Source of the DNA: Myxococcota bacterium
GTDB lineage: Bacteria; Myxococcota_A; Polyangia; Polyangiales; Polyangiaceae
Assembly: GCA_963169915.1 (NCBI GenBank)
Contig: CAUJEM010000067.1
Coordinates: forward strand, 1 to 64,000
DNA: 64,000 nt
Direction of reading: 5' to 3'
Shown: one piece after another, positions 25,275-34,021 of the stretch
Numbering within the stretch: position 1 is the first letter of the stretch
How the letters are laid out: the number at the start of each line of letters is the position of its first letter
Made by a program: the position numbers and the translations under genes
Notes under the pieces: model-generated
What the model was told of the DNA's origin: nothing
What the model saw: only the letters and a program-made list of their open reading frames with translations
Database searches by the model: none

Positions 25275-26671
25275 GGCAGCGTCTCCACGCGGATGGAATT
25301 GGTGGTCCCTTGGACCCCGAGCGGCGCGCCGTACACCACCACGTAGCGCTGCCCCGACTCCAGCCAGCCCTCGCTGGCGAGCAGGTGTCGAAGATCCGCG
25401 ATCACCGCGTCGACGTCCTGCACCTCGCGAAAGGCGCGCGGCGAGAGCCCCCACACCAGCGCCAGCAGGGAGCGTGTCCGGGCTACCGACGACAGCGCGA
25501 GCACCGGCACTCGAGGGCGCGCCTTGCTCACCAGCAGGCCCGTCGAGCCGCTGGTGGTCAGCACCACGATGAGCGCCGCGCCGACGCTGGCCGCGACGTC
25601 GCAGGCCGCGTGGGCGATGGCGTCCGCCGCGGTGGGACCGATGGGGGCCTGAGGAGGACAGTAGAACTGGCTGGCCTCGGCGTCCTTGATGATGAGCGAC
25701 ATCATCCGGCACGCGGCGAGCGGGTACGCGCCGGTCGCCGTCTCCGCCGAGAGCATCACCGCGTCCGCGCCGTCGAACACCGCCCCTGCTACGTCGCTGG
25801 CCTCGGCGCGCGTGGGGCGCGCCGAGGCCACCATGGACTGCAGCATCTCCGTGGCGACGATGGCGGGCTTGCGCTGCGCGCGGCACACCCCCAAGATCCG
25901 CTTCTGCACGACGGGCACGCGCTCCGGGGACAGCTCCACCCCGAGATCGCCCCGCGCCACCATCACCGCGTCGGCCTCCGCCACGAGCTCCTCCAGGTGC
26001 TCGAGCGCCTGCGGGGTCTCCACCTTGACGACGATGGGCGTCTTGCTGCCTCGCAGCGCCAGCTCCCGCCTCAGGCGCCGGACCTCCTCTGGATGGCGCA
26101 CGAACGACAGCGCGACCCAGTCCACGCCGATGGCGATGCCGTGCTCCACGTCCAGGAGATCCTTCTCCGTGAGCGCCCCGCCGCGCAGGCGCGCCGCCGG
26201 CAGGTTGACCCCCAGGTGATCGCGCAGCGCGCCGCCGTTGACCACGCGCGCCGTCACCACGAGGGCCCCCACCGCCGTCACCTTCAGCTCGATGTCACCG
26301 TCGCCGAGCAAGAGCCTGTCGCCGACGTGCAGATCTTCGGTGAGGGTGGGGTACTGGATGGCGAGCCGCCCCGGCTGCCCGTGCGTCCCCGCGCAGAGCT
26401 CGAGCTGCTCACCCACCTCCGCGACGGTGGGCCCCCCGACCCCGGTGCGGATCTTCGGGCCGCAGAGATCTTGGAGTAGCGCTACGGGGCGCCCCTGCTG
26501 CTCGGCCGCCCGCCGGACGCGCTCGGCGCGGAGCCCGTGCTGCTCCGAGGTGCCGTGGCTGAAATTCAGCCGCGCGACGTCCATCCCCAGCTCGACGAGG
26601 GACTCGATGCCCCCGGGCCCGTCCGAGGCGGGGCCCAAGGTACAGATGATTTTCGCTCGACGGACCGGCAC
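25271..26671 (-). CDS. pyk: Pyruvate kinase
   Basis: Catalyses phosphoenolpyruvate + ADP to pyruvate + ATP, the last glycolytic step. The protein (466 residues from GTG 26671) starts PVRRAKIICTLGPAS and has NFSHGT, LQDLCGPKIRTG, the catalytic Lys region TPIVVKVETPQALEHLEE and the signature VMVARGDLGVE. ATEMLQSM and the C-terminal effector domain follow. A TTG start at 26704 would add 11 residues and has AGGTG upstream; GTG 26671 gives the canonical N-terminus but no clear ribosome site. Divergent from lysA; the stop overlaps the kinase start, so the two are one operon. Confidence 0.95.
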   Translation of the reverse strand: MPVRRAKIICTLGPASDGPGGIESLVELGMDVARLNFSHGTSEQHGLRAERVRRAAEQQGRPVALLQDLCGPKIRTGVGGPTVAEVGEQLELCAGTHGQPGRLAIQYPTLTEDLHVGDRLLLGDGDIELKVTAVGALVVTARVVNGGALRDHLGVNLPAARLRGGALTEKDLLDVEHGIAIGVDWVALSFVRHPEEVRRLRRELALRGSKTPIVVKVETPQALEHLEELVAEADAVMVARGDLGVELSPERVPVVQKRILGVCRAQRKPAIVATEMLQSMVASARPTRAEASDVAGAVFDGADAVMLSAETATGAYPLAACRMMSLIIKDAEASQFYCPPQAPIGPTAADAIAHAACDVAASVGAALIVVLTTSGSTGLLVSKARPRVPVLALSSVARTRSLLALVWGLSPRAFREVQDVDAVIADLRHLLASEGWLESGQRYVVVYGAPLGVQGTTNSIRVETLP

Positions 26672-26748
26672 GGGTGATGAGGAGGATAGCCCAGCTTGGG
26701 TCAAAGCAGCGATTGCACCTGCACCAGAAGCGCGGCAAGAGGCCGGCC

Positions 26749-28005
26749 ATGGACGGCTTTTCCCGCGACGCCCAGCAGCGCGCGCTCCTCGGAGGCACCC
26801 CCCTGCTCGACCTCCTCGATGGCGTGGGTGGCCAGACCCCAGCGTACTTTTATGACCTCGACGGGATCGAGGCGACGGTGCGCGGCCTCGTCGCCGCCCT
26901 CGGAGATCCGCGTCACACCGTCGCCTACGCCGTCAAGGCGAACACGGCGGGCAGCCTCTTGCGGCGGGTCGCGGCCGCCGGCGGTGGCGCGGACGTCGTC
27001 AGCGGGGGTGAGCTCGCCGTCGCCGAAGCGACCGGGATCGCCCCTTCGAAGATCGTGATGAGCGGCGTCGCCAAGCTGGACGCGGAGCTCGATCTCGCGC
27101 TCAGCCGGAGGCTCTTGGGCATCCAGGCGGAGAGCGTGGAGGAGCTGGAGCGGATCGGTCAGCGCGCCCGCGCGCTGGGCGTGACGGCGCGCGTCGCGCT
27201 CCGCGTCAACCCAAGCGTGGACATCGACTCCCACGCCCACATCGCGACCGGCCACGACGAGGCAAAATTCGGGATCGCGCGGGAGGCCTTGCCCGAGGCC
27301 TGGCGCCGGATCGACGCGAGCGAGGGGTGGCTCGAGGGCGTCGGGCTCTCCATGCACGTCGGCTCCATGCTGCGCGAGCCCGGCCCCTACTTGGAGGCGG
27401 CGCGGGTAGTGTGTGAAGAGGCGCGAGCACGCCTCCGTGCCGGGGGGCGGCTCGACTACCTCAGCTTCGGCGGCGGCTTCGGCATCGACTACGGCGAGGG
27501 CGCGTGCGAGCCCCCCGTGGCCTTCGCGCGCGCTGCCCTCGACCTGCTGCGCGCCGAGGGGCTCGGCGCGCTGCGCCTCGTCTTGGAGCCGGGGCGCGCC
27601 ATCGTCGCGCCCTTCGGCGTGCTCGTCGCGCGGGTGGTCCAGACCAAGGAGCACCAGGGCAAGCGCTGGTTGATGCTGGACGCCGGGATGAACGATCTCC
27701 TCCGCCCGGCGCTCTACCAGGCCCACCACCGCGTCGAGGCCTTGGACGCTGCACCGAGCGGTCACCCCTGGCGCGTCGTTGGCCCCGTCTGCGAGAGCGC
27801 CGATGATTTCGGCCTGCACCCCATGGGCAGCGAGGCGCCGGCGCTCGTGGTCCTGCGGGACGCCGGGGCCTACGGCTACACCATGGCCAGCGAGTACAAC
27901 GGGCGAGCGCTGCCCACGGAGGCCTTCGTCAGCGGCGGGCGCGTGGTGCACGTCAGCGCCACGCGCGGGGTGGAGGACTGGGTCCGCCGGAGACTAGAGG
28001 CCTGA
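26749..28005 (+). CDS. lysA: Diaminopimelate decarboxylase
   Basis: PLP enzyme for the final step of lysine synthesis, meso-diaminopimelate to lysine. The 418-residue protein has the PLP lysine in AYAVKANT (Lys63), SGGELAVA, SMHVGSM, GGGFGIDY, EPGRAIVAPFG and GPVCESADDF with the active-site Cys. All are diagnostic of LysA. Start ATG 26749 follows AAGAGG at a six-base spacing; upstream in-frame starts back to 26674 lie inside the divergent pyk gene. The end overlaps the convergent MYXO-CTERM gene by 12 bp. Confidence 0.95.
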   Translation: MDGFSRDAQQRALLGGTPLLDLLDGVGGQTPAYFYDLDGIEATVRGLVAALGDPRHTVAYAVKANTAGSLLRRVAAAGGGADVVSGGELAVAEATGIAPSKIVMSGVAKLDAELDLALSRRLLGIQAESVEELERIGQRARALGVTARVALRVNPSVDIDSHAHIATGHDEAKFGIAREALPEAWRRIDASEGWLEGVGLSMHVGSMLREPGPYLEAARVVCEEARARLRAGGRLDYLSFGGGFGIDYGEGACEPPVAFARAALDLLRAEGLGALRLVLEPGRAIVAPFGVLVARVVQTKEHQGKRWLMLDAGMNDLLRPALYQAHHRVEALDAAPSGHPWRVVGPVCESADDFGLHPMGSEAPALVVLRDAGAYGYTMASEYNGRALPTEAFVSGGRVVHVSATRGVEDWVRRRLEA

Positions 28006-29634
28006 GCCCGCGCCGTAGCGTCGGCGGCGGGCCAGGAGCAGCCCGCCGAGGGCGAGCGCCGCGAGCCCTGCGCCCGCGCTGCTGGCTTGCCCCGGGAGGG
28101 CGCAGCCGCAGCCCTTGCCCTCGGTGACGTCACCGTTCTGACCGAAGCCTGCCCCAGCGCCGCCGCTGCCCGCGCGACCACCGGACCCCGCAGCCCCCGT
28201 CCCGGCGCTGCCGCTCGTGCCGGCGGAGCCACCGAGGATGCCGCCGTCCGGGAAGCCGACACCTCCCGTCCCCGCGCCACCGTCCGGGGCGTTCGGATCG
28301 GTCTCACAGGTGCCGGTGGCCTCCTCACAGCGCTGACCCACCGGGCACACCGCGCCGCGGCAGTTGCTGACGCAGCTACCGGCCTCGCAGTGCTTGCCGG
28401 CCTCACAGCTGACGCCGCTGCAGGCGGGCTCGACGCACTGCTGCGTCGTGGGCTGACAGACCTGGCCTCCGGTGCAGAGGTCCGTGTTGGCGCCGCAAGA
28501 GCACTGCTGGCAGACCCCGTCGTGGCACTGGTAGCCGGCGTCGCAGGTCACACCTTGGCAGCGATCCACGCAGTTGCCGTTGAAGCACGTGAGCCCGTGC
28601 GGGCAGGTGACGTCGTCGCAGGCGCCCTTGCACACGCCGCGGACGCAGACCTTGCCGTCGTCGCAGGTGACGCCGTCGCAGGCGGGGTCCACACACAGCC
28701 CCGCTTGGTTGCACGTCAGACCGGGAGCGCAAGCAAACTCACCATCGCCGCAGGGCGGCTGGCAGCGCCCCTGGTAACAGACCTTGTCGCTGGGGCACAG
28801 GTCATCCCCCTCATCCGTCTCGCCGTCGCAGTCGTCATCGAAGCCGTTACAGGCCTCCGGCTGCGCCGGAAACTGCGGCTCACACACGAGCGCACCGTTA
28901 CGACACTGTGTCACCCCTTCGGCGCACCGTCCGTGAGCGCCGCTCACCGCGCACGCGGCGCCGCCGCCGGTGCAGGTGATGCCCTCGACGCGCGTCAGCA
29001 AGTCTTCGAAGTCGTTGTCCCCGCCCGCGAACAGATCTTCCCAGCCAAAATAGAAGGCGCTGGGGAACACCTTGCTGTCCATGATGAGCAGGTGGATGAA
29101 CGGGTTGGGGCTGGTGTTGTCGTCGTTGTACGCCTTCTCGGAGTAGAAGACGTAGCCGAGCGTCGGGTTCGAGCCGGTGTCGCTCAGCGGAAAGGCCACG
29201 CAATTGCCCGCGGCGCCCTCCGTGGTGGCTTGGAAGAAGCCGATCTCCCCGCCCGCCCAGCGTGGGTCACTGGCGATGTCGAGCTGGCGGACCGTCCCGA
29301 CGCCGTCCGAGCACGTCAGAAATTCGTAGAGCTCGCTCTTCTTCGGCTTGGAGCCCGTGACGTTGTACCAGCCGAAGGAGTTGTTCTGCCCCGCGCCGCG
29401 CCCGATCACCGTGAACGTCAACGTGCACCCCGGCTTGAACCGCTCCGGGGTGGTGGCAGCGTCCGTCAGCGGATCGATGGACTCTGGCTGACCGCCGTAG
29501 CTCTGCGCGCGGAGGAAGTTCCGCAGCGCGTTGCCTTGGGGGATGACCGTCCCATCGGGCTGTGAGAGCGCCGCAGCCGGCGCAGCCACCGCCATCAAAG
29601 AGAGCGCGAGCGCTGAAGCGAAGAGGTGCCGCAT
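27994..29634 (-). CDS. Secreted Cys-rich protein with MYXO-CTERM-like anchor
   Basis: The 546-residue protein has a signal peptide (ending AAA-L near 22), a DUF4114-like strand domain (~30-210, ending FGWEDLFAGGDNDFEDLL), and a MopE-like metal/calcium motif CNGFDDDCDGETDEG. About eight short Cys repeats of the type CDGVTCDDGKVCVRGVC follow, then a Gly/Ala/Ser linker. The C-terminus is the sorting-type CGCALPG motif, a hydrophobic helix and RRRR. This architecture is the MYXO-CTERM surface-protein plan of Myxococcota. Likely processed at the Cys motif and surface-displayed. Ligand unknown. Confidence 0.87.
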   Translation of the reverse strand: MRHLFASALALSLMAVAAPAAALSQPDGTVIPQGNALRNFLRAQSYGGQPESIDPLTDAATTPERFKPGCTLTFTVIGRGAGQNNSFGWYNVTGSKPKKSELYEFLTCSDGVGTVRQLDIASDPRWAGGEIGFFQATTEGAAGNCVAFPLSDTGSNPTLGYVFYSEKAYNDDNTSPNPFIHLLIMDSKVFPSAFYFGWEDLFAGGDNDFEDLLTRVEGITCTGGGAACAVSGAHGRCAEGVTQCRNGALVCEPQFPAQPEACNGFDDDCDGETDEGDDLCPSDKVCYQGRCQPPCGDGEFACAPGLTCNQAGLCVDPACDGVTCDDGKVCVRGVCKGACDDVTCPHGLTCFNGNCVDRCQGVTCDAGYQCHDGVCQQCSCGANTDLCTGGQVCQPTTQQCVEPACSGVSCEAGKHCEAGSCVSNCRGAVCPVGQRCEEATGTCETDPNAPDGGAGTGGVGFPDGGILGGSAGTSGSAGTGAAGSGGRAGSGGAGAGFGQNGDVTEGKGCGCALPGQASSAGAGLAALALGGLLLARRRRYGAGSGL

Positions 29635-29711
29635 TGGGGAAGGATGCGCGGGAATGGCGCCCCTGACAACCCTCGCCGAGGGGCCGGCGCAGGCCAGGGG
29701 GGGCCGGCGGC

Positions 29712-31898
29712 TCAGCTCCGCCGCTTGGCGGCAGCCAGGGACTGCGAGGAGCCCGTGCGGCGCAGGGCGCCGCTGCTGCGCCGCCCCGACCCGGGCGCGG
29801 TGGAGGGCGGGCGCGGCGCGGCCGGAACCGAGGTGGAGCTGCGCCGCCCCGGAACGATCGTGCGGGCGCGAAACACCTCGCCGTCCACGAGGATCTCGAT
29901 GCCCAGCCCCCTGGCTCGCCGAGCCACGGCGTCCAAGTCCATCCCCGGAACGAGCAGCAGGCCGCCCGCGGGCGAGGGATCGATGAACAGGTCCATCGTC
30001 TGCTTGCGCGTGCTGAGCAGCCCGCGGATCTCCGGATCGTCCACCCAGAGGAAGCCTCCGGTGGCGACGTACTCCGCCCGGCCCAGCACCGCTCCGGTCT
30101 GCGTCAGCAGGCGCTGCACCGGCTCCGGCAAGGGCGCCAGCGCCTCGAGGTGCCCGCGGATGGCCGAGGTCTCCAGCCCCGCTGCGAGCGCCAGCGCGAT
30201 GGCCTGCGGCGTCACGTCCAGCTGAAGCACGTCATCCACCACGCCGAACTCGGTGAAGGGGGCGCAGGCCAGGACATGCCCTACCTGCGAGCCTCCTCCC
30301 ACCCGCAGCACGGCGCTCTCCGTGAACATGCCCGGGGGCACGATGCTGCTGAGGGGCTGCTCCCTCAAGAACGCCCGCCCACGTGGCGTGAGGCGCACCG
30401 TGGGGCCGCTGAACTCTACGTCGATGGGCTCCGGCTCCCCGACGTCCACGAGGCCGAGCTGGTGCAGGCTGTCGAGCGTCATGCGCTCGGCCACCTGCAG
30501 GGGCGTGGACGCCTCCACCCCGGCGCGGCTGGCCCAGCGCTCCAGCAGCCGGCCCAGGCCAGGCGTGCGGCTATCGGTGGTGACGTAGACGGCGACGGCC
30601 TCCCAGGGCGCCCACTGGCCGTCACCGAGCTCCCGCAGCGCGTCCACCACCATCTCCCGGATCGGGCCGATGGGGCTCGCCTCGCGCGCCTCCGCCGGGA
30701 CGCGCAGCAGCTCCCCGTCCGGCCGCGCCTCGTCCCAGGCCCCACCGCGGCGCCAGGCGAGAAAGAGCGCGCGCCCCAGCTCCGTGAGCGTGAGCGCGCC
30801 CGGCGACGCCGTCACCAGATCCGCCGAAGGATCCCAGAGCCCCACCGCCCGGCTCAGGGCCGCGATCATGGCGACGGTCTCGGGGTCGCGCCCGAAGCGC
30901 GTGGACAAGCGCCCCAAGAGGCTCTTGGAGGTCCCCACGTCCGGGCGGATCTCCACGCCAGGATCTCGCGTGGACATGGCGAGCGCCAAGGCCAAGGGGG
31001 CCGGATCCCTCGCGAAGCGCGCGCGTCGTGGCGCGTGGTCCGCGCCGAGTACTCGGCTGTGGACCTCTCGCCGCTGCGCCTCGCGATCCGCTCGGCGCAC
31101 CGCGCCGACGGCCGCCGCGACCTCCGTAGGGATGATGTGGCGGTTGGGGTGGACCGGGACGAGGAAGCCTCGGCGCTCCAGCGCGAACCCGATGCCTCGA
31201 CGCGAGGGCGTGGCTCCAGCCGCGCCCCGCAGGCGCAGCGGCTCGCGCTCGAGCTCGAGCAGCTCCTCCGTGTCCACCTCTCCCCCGCCCTTCTCGATGG
31301 CCCTGAGCAGCTTCCGCTCCGCGGGCGCGAGCGCGTCGAGATCGGCCTTCAGCCGCGCCTCGTCCATGAGCGCCTCCCACGCCGGCTCCAAGGAAAGGCT
31401 GAGCGGTGGCGTTGCCGGCCGGCCGAGGTACTGGGTCGCGATGCTCGTGCCGACGTCCTGGCTGGCCTCGGCGAGCAGCGCCCGCACCCCTCGCGGGTCG
31501 TCCCCCTCCCACGGCCGCAGGACGAGCAGGAAGGCGATGGGGAGCACCAGCTCCACGCCGCGCTGGCGCTGCCGCGCGAAGACGAGGCCGCGCTCCATGA
31601 GGGGCTCCGCCGTGGTGGGCAGCGCAGGCAGGTCGAGCACGCCGTTCGCCTCCGCGATGCGATAGAGCAGCTCCCGCGACGGGCCCTCCAGGAGCGCGGG
31701 GTTGCGAAGCTCGGGCGAGAGCACCAGCACGCGGGCCACCTGCGCCGGTGGATCGATGCGCTTCTGCGGATCGATGGCGATGCCGAGACGCTGGACGAGC
31801 TGCTCCAGCCCGCGCTCCGGCAAGTGGCGCAGCAGCTCCTCGAGTCGAGGAGCGCCGGAGCGTTGAGCCTCAGGGGCGCGACTGCGGGGGGTCTTCAT
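29712..31898 (-). CDS. XPB/Ssl2 N-terminal-like (Helicase_C_3) protein without helicase motor
   Basis: A 728-residue soluble protein. The C-terminal half (FTESAVLRVGGGSQVGHVLA, LDVTPQAIALALAAGLE, GGFLWVDDPEIRGLLST) matches the domain found at the N-terminus of bacterial and eukaryotic XPB helicases (Helicase_C_3). Earlier parts contain several winged-helix-like segments (LDALAPAERKLLRAIEKGGG; MVVDALRELGDGQWAPWEAV). I see no Walker A or DEAD-type motif, so it is not itself a helicase. The tail is Arg/Ser/Pro-rich. ATG 31898 is used; GTG 31949 would add 17 residues. It is divergent from an HD hydrolase gene. Role unknown, possibly DNA binding. Confidence 0.7.
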   Translation of the reverse strand: MKTPRSRAPEAQRSGAPRLEELLRHLPERGLEQLVQRLGIAIDPQKRIDPPAQVARVLVLSPELRNPALLEGPSRELLYRIAEANGVLDLPALPTTAEPLMERGLVFARQRQRGVELVLPIAFLLVLRPWEGDDPRGVRALLAEASQDVGTSIATQYLGRPATPPLSLSLEPAWEALMDEARLKADLDALAPAERKLLRAIEKGGGEVDTEELLELEREPLRLRGAAGATPSRRGIGFALERRGFLVPVHPNRHIIPTEVAAAVGAVRRADREAQRREVHSRVLGADHAPRRARFARDPAPLALALAMSTRDPGVEIRPDVGTSKSLLGRLSTRFGRDPETVAMIAALSRAVGLWDPSADLVTASPGALTLTELGRALFLAWRRGGAWDEARPDGELLRVPAEAREASPIGPIREMVVDALRELGDGQWAPWEAVAVYVTTDSRTPGLGRLLERWASRAGVEASTPLQVAERMTLDSLHQLGLVDVGEPEPIDVEFSGPTVRLTPRGRAFLREQPLSSIVPPGMFTESAVLRVGGGSQVGHVLACAPFTEFGVVDDVLQLDVTPQAIALALAAGLETSAIRGHLEALAPLPEPVQRLLTQTGAVLGRAEYVATGGFLWVDDPEIRGLLSTRKQTMDLFIDPSPAGGLLLVPGMDLDAVARRARGLGIEILVDGEVFRARTIVPGRRSSTSVPAAPRPPSTAPGSGRRSSGALRRTGSSQSLAAAKRRS

Positions 31899-31963
31899 GG
31901 GCGACGCTGTGAGGGCCTGAGCAACCCTGCCAAGCTTCAACCAGGACACGGATCGCGGCGCCT

Positions 31964-31974
31964 GTCTACTAGAC
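31964..31974. promoter_or_regulatory. AT-richer palindrome in divergent promoter region
   Basis: GTCTA-C-TAGAC is a perfect inverted repeat, followed by TTTTCATTGTTTC, in the 137-bp gap between the divergent Helicase_C_3-type and HD-hydrolase genes. It is AT-richer than its surroundings and could be an operator or part of overlapping promoters. No DNA-binding regulator lies next to it. Confidence 0.3.
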
Positions 31975-32035
31975 TTTTCATTGTTTCTGCGCCGCCCAGC
32001 CTGGCGGCGCGCTAGGCTTCGCGCCGGGTACCCCC

Positions 32036-33328
32036 ATGATCCTACGTGATCCCGTTCATGGCCTCGTGGCCTTCGAGTCGGCGGAGGAGGCCGTCGTCCC
32101 GCAGCTCCTCGAGGCTCCTGAGGTGCAGCGGCTCCGGCGGGTCCGACAGCTAGGGCTCACCTTTCTGGCGTACCCAGGCGCCGATCACACCCGCTTCTCC
32201 CACGCCGTCGGCGCGGCCCACGTGATGACGCGACTGCTCGCGCGCCTCCGGCGCGTCCAGGAGGATCTGCCGCTCGCGCAGCGCCTCGGCCCGGAGCGGG
32301 GGCGAGAGGCGCTGGTGGCCGCCCTCCTGCACGACGTGGGGCATGGTCCGTTCTCCCACCTGTTCGAGGACGCCCTCGAGGCCAGCCCCACGCACGAGGA
32401 GTGGACGCGCCGGATCCTGCTGGACGAGGGCACGGAGCTCGGGCGCACGCTGGCGACGATCGACGCGCGCTTGCCCGCCACCGTGGCCGAGCTCGTCCAA
32501 GGGCGTCACCCGCTGCCCTACCTCGGACGCACCGTCAGCGGCACCTTCGACGTGGATCGCTGCGACTACCTGCTGCGCGACGCCTACTTCACGGGGGTGG
32601 GCTACGGCAGCTTCGACCTCGACTGGCTGCTGCGCAGCTTTCGCTTCACCCCTGCCAGCAGCGCCGAGGGCCCCGCCAGCCTGGCCATCGACGGCGCCAA
32701 GGGGCTGCCGGCCATCGAGTCCTTCATCTTGGCGCGCCTCTTCATGTTTCAGCAGGTCTACTTCCACAAGGCCAGCCGCGCCGCCGAGGTGATGGTGCGA
32801 CAGATCTTGAGGCGGCTGCGCAGGCTCTCCCTCGACGGCGTGAGGCTGCCAGCGGTCCCCGCGGCCCTCGTCAGGCTCTGCCGTACCGGCGACTGCTCGC
32901 TGGGGGAGTACCTGGAGCTCGACGACAGCGTGCTGTGGAACACCTTCTCGCTCCTCCAGGGCAGCGACGACGCCCTCCTCGCGGATCTCTGCAGACGCCT
33001 GGTGCGGCGCCAGTTGTTCAAGACCTGGGAGCTGCACGACGGCGCGCTCAGCGAGGCCGGGCGCGCGCACGCCCTGGAGGTCGCGCGGGAGGTGGCGCGC
33101 GCCGGTGGATTGGACCCGGATCTGTACGTGGCGCTCGACGCGGCCAGCGACGTCCCGTTCGATGACGCGAGAGATCCACTCGGGGTCGTCTTCGCCAAAG
33201 GGGCGCCACGCAAGCCGGGCGACGTGTCGTTCTTGCTGGGGCGCCTGCGGGGGCAGCGGATGGAGCGGGTGAGGATCATCGTGGCCGCGGAGCTGCGTGA
33301 CCAATTCGTGCGAGCCATCTCTGCATGA
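32036..33328 (+). CDS. HD-domain phosphohydrolase (dGTPase/SAMHD1-like)
   Basis: The 430-residue protein has the HD-superfamily metal site in order: HTRFSHAVGAAHV, LLHDVGHGPFSHLFE and FDVDRCDYLLRDAYFTGV. The start RDPVHGLVAFE is diagnostic of the YdhJ/SAMHD1-like group that hydrolyses nucleotides, often dNTPs. All HD residues are present, so it is probably active. The C-terminal ~150 residues are helical. The stop overlaps the next gene's start (ATGA), indicating coupling with a small exported protein. Confidence 0.88.
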   Translation: MILRDPVHGLVAFESAEEAVVPQLLEAPEVQRLRRVRQLGLTFLAYPGADHTRFSHAVGAAHVMTRLLARLRRVQEDLPLAQRLGPERGREALVAALLHDVGHGPFSHLFEDALEASPTHEEWTRRILLDEGTELGRTLATIDARLPATVAELVQGRHPLPYLGRTVSGTFDVDRCDYLLRDAYFTGVGYGSFDLDWLLRSFRFTPASSAEGPASLAIDGAKGLPAIESFILARLFMFQQVYFHKASRAAEVMVRQILRRLRRLSLDGVRLPAVPAALVRLCRTGDCSLGEYLELDDSVLWNTFSLLQGSDDALLADLCRRLVRRQLFKTWELHDGALSEAGRAHALEVAREVARAGGLDPDLYVALDAASDVPFDDARDPLGVVFAKGAPRKPGDVSFLLGRLRGQRMERVRIIVAAELRDQFVRAISA

Positions 33329-33957
33329 GGCGCGCTCCCCGGGTGGTGACGCTCTCGCTCGGGCTCCTCTGCGCGGCGCCTCGGGCCCTCGCGGAGCCCG
33401 CTCCGAGCTCGGACGGCGTGTATGGCCGCTTCGACGGCGATCTCACCCTGAGCGCCGGCCTCGGCGCGGAGCTCGAGGCGGCTGGAGCGCGCGCCGCCCT
33501 GCGCCTCTCCGCCTTCACCTTCCACACGGCGGGGCTCACGCTCCTCTACGCCGAGGGCTTCGGCGCGGGTGAGCTCGAGCGGCGCGTGGGGCTCGGCGTG
33601 GAGCTGCGCCCGTCCTTCTTGCCGCGCTGGTCGCTCGACTGGCAGCAGGGCCCCGCGCTGGCGGATCTCGTGCTCGACTCGGTGGGCCTCGGCGTCGCGG
33701 CCTGGTGGGGTCACGGGACGTCGCCGGGGGGCAAGCCGCCACGCGGCCTCGAGCTCTCGCTGGGGGCTGGGGTGCCGCTCGCCGGGAGCGTGGACGGCCC
33801 TTGGCTCGAAGCGCGCGGCTCCTTGCGCTGGAGCGACCCGGGGCGAGGCCCGAGCGCGCCGGTGCCTGGCGCCCTGCTCGTGGTCGGCTGGACGCTGTCG
33901 CGCGTCTCGCCGTGGGCAGCCGCCGCCGCAGCGAGCGGCCGCAGCGCAGCGGAGTAG
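33325..33957 (+). CDS. Secreted beta-rich protein, unknown function
   Basis: A 210-residue protein with a signal peptide (TLSLGLLCAAPRALA-E, cleavage near 23). The mature part has alternating hydrophobic strands ending in LLVVGWTLSRVSPWA, reminiscent of a small outer-membrane barrel but lacking a terminal aromatic. Its ATG overlaps the HD-hydrolase stop by four bases. I do not recognise a family. Confidence 0.6.
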   Translation: MRRAPRVVTLSLGLLCAAPRALAEPAPSSDGVYGRFDGDLTLSAGLGAELEAAGARAALRLSAFTFHTAGLTLLYAEGFGAGELERRVGLGVELRPSFLPRWSLDWQQGPALADLVLDSVGLGVAAWWGHGTSPGGKPPRGLELSLGAGVPLAGSVDGPWLEARGSLRWSDPGRGPSAPVPGALLVVGWTLSRVSPWAAAAAASGRSAAE

Positions 33958-34007
33958 CCACGCTGACGACGCAGGGGCCCTGGGCCTCGCCCCCTCCGAC
34001 CTGGTGC

Positions 34008-34013
34008 TATGCT
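34008..34013 (+). promoter_or_regulatory. -10-like TATGCT before M48 lipoprotein gene
   Basis: TATGCT ends eight bases before GTG 34022. No good -35 hexamer is seen at 16-18 bp. If used, transcription would begin at the start codon, giving a leaderless mRNA. Confidence 0.25.
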
Positions 34014-34021
34014 CCGCGGCC

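Noticed and set aside
30150-32015. 621-codon plus-strand frame opposite the Helicase_C_3-type gene
   Set aside because: Arg/Gln/His-rich shadow; the minus-strand protein has clear domain motifs.
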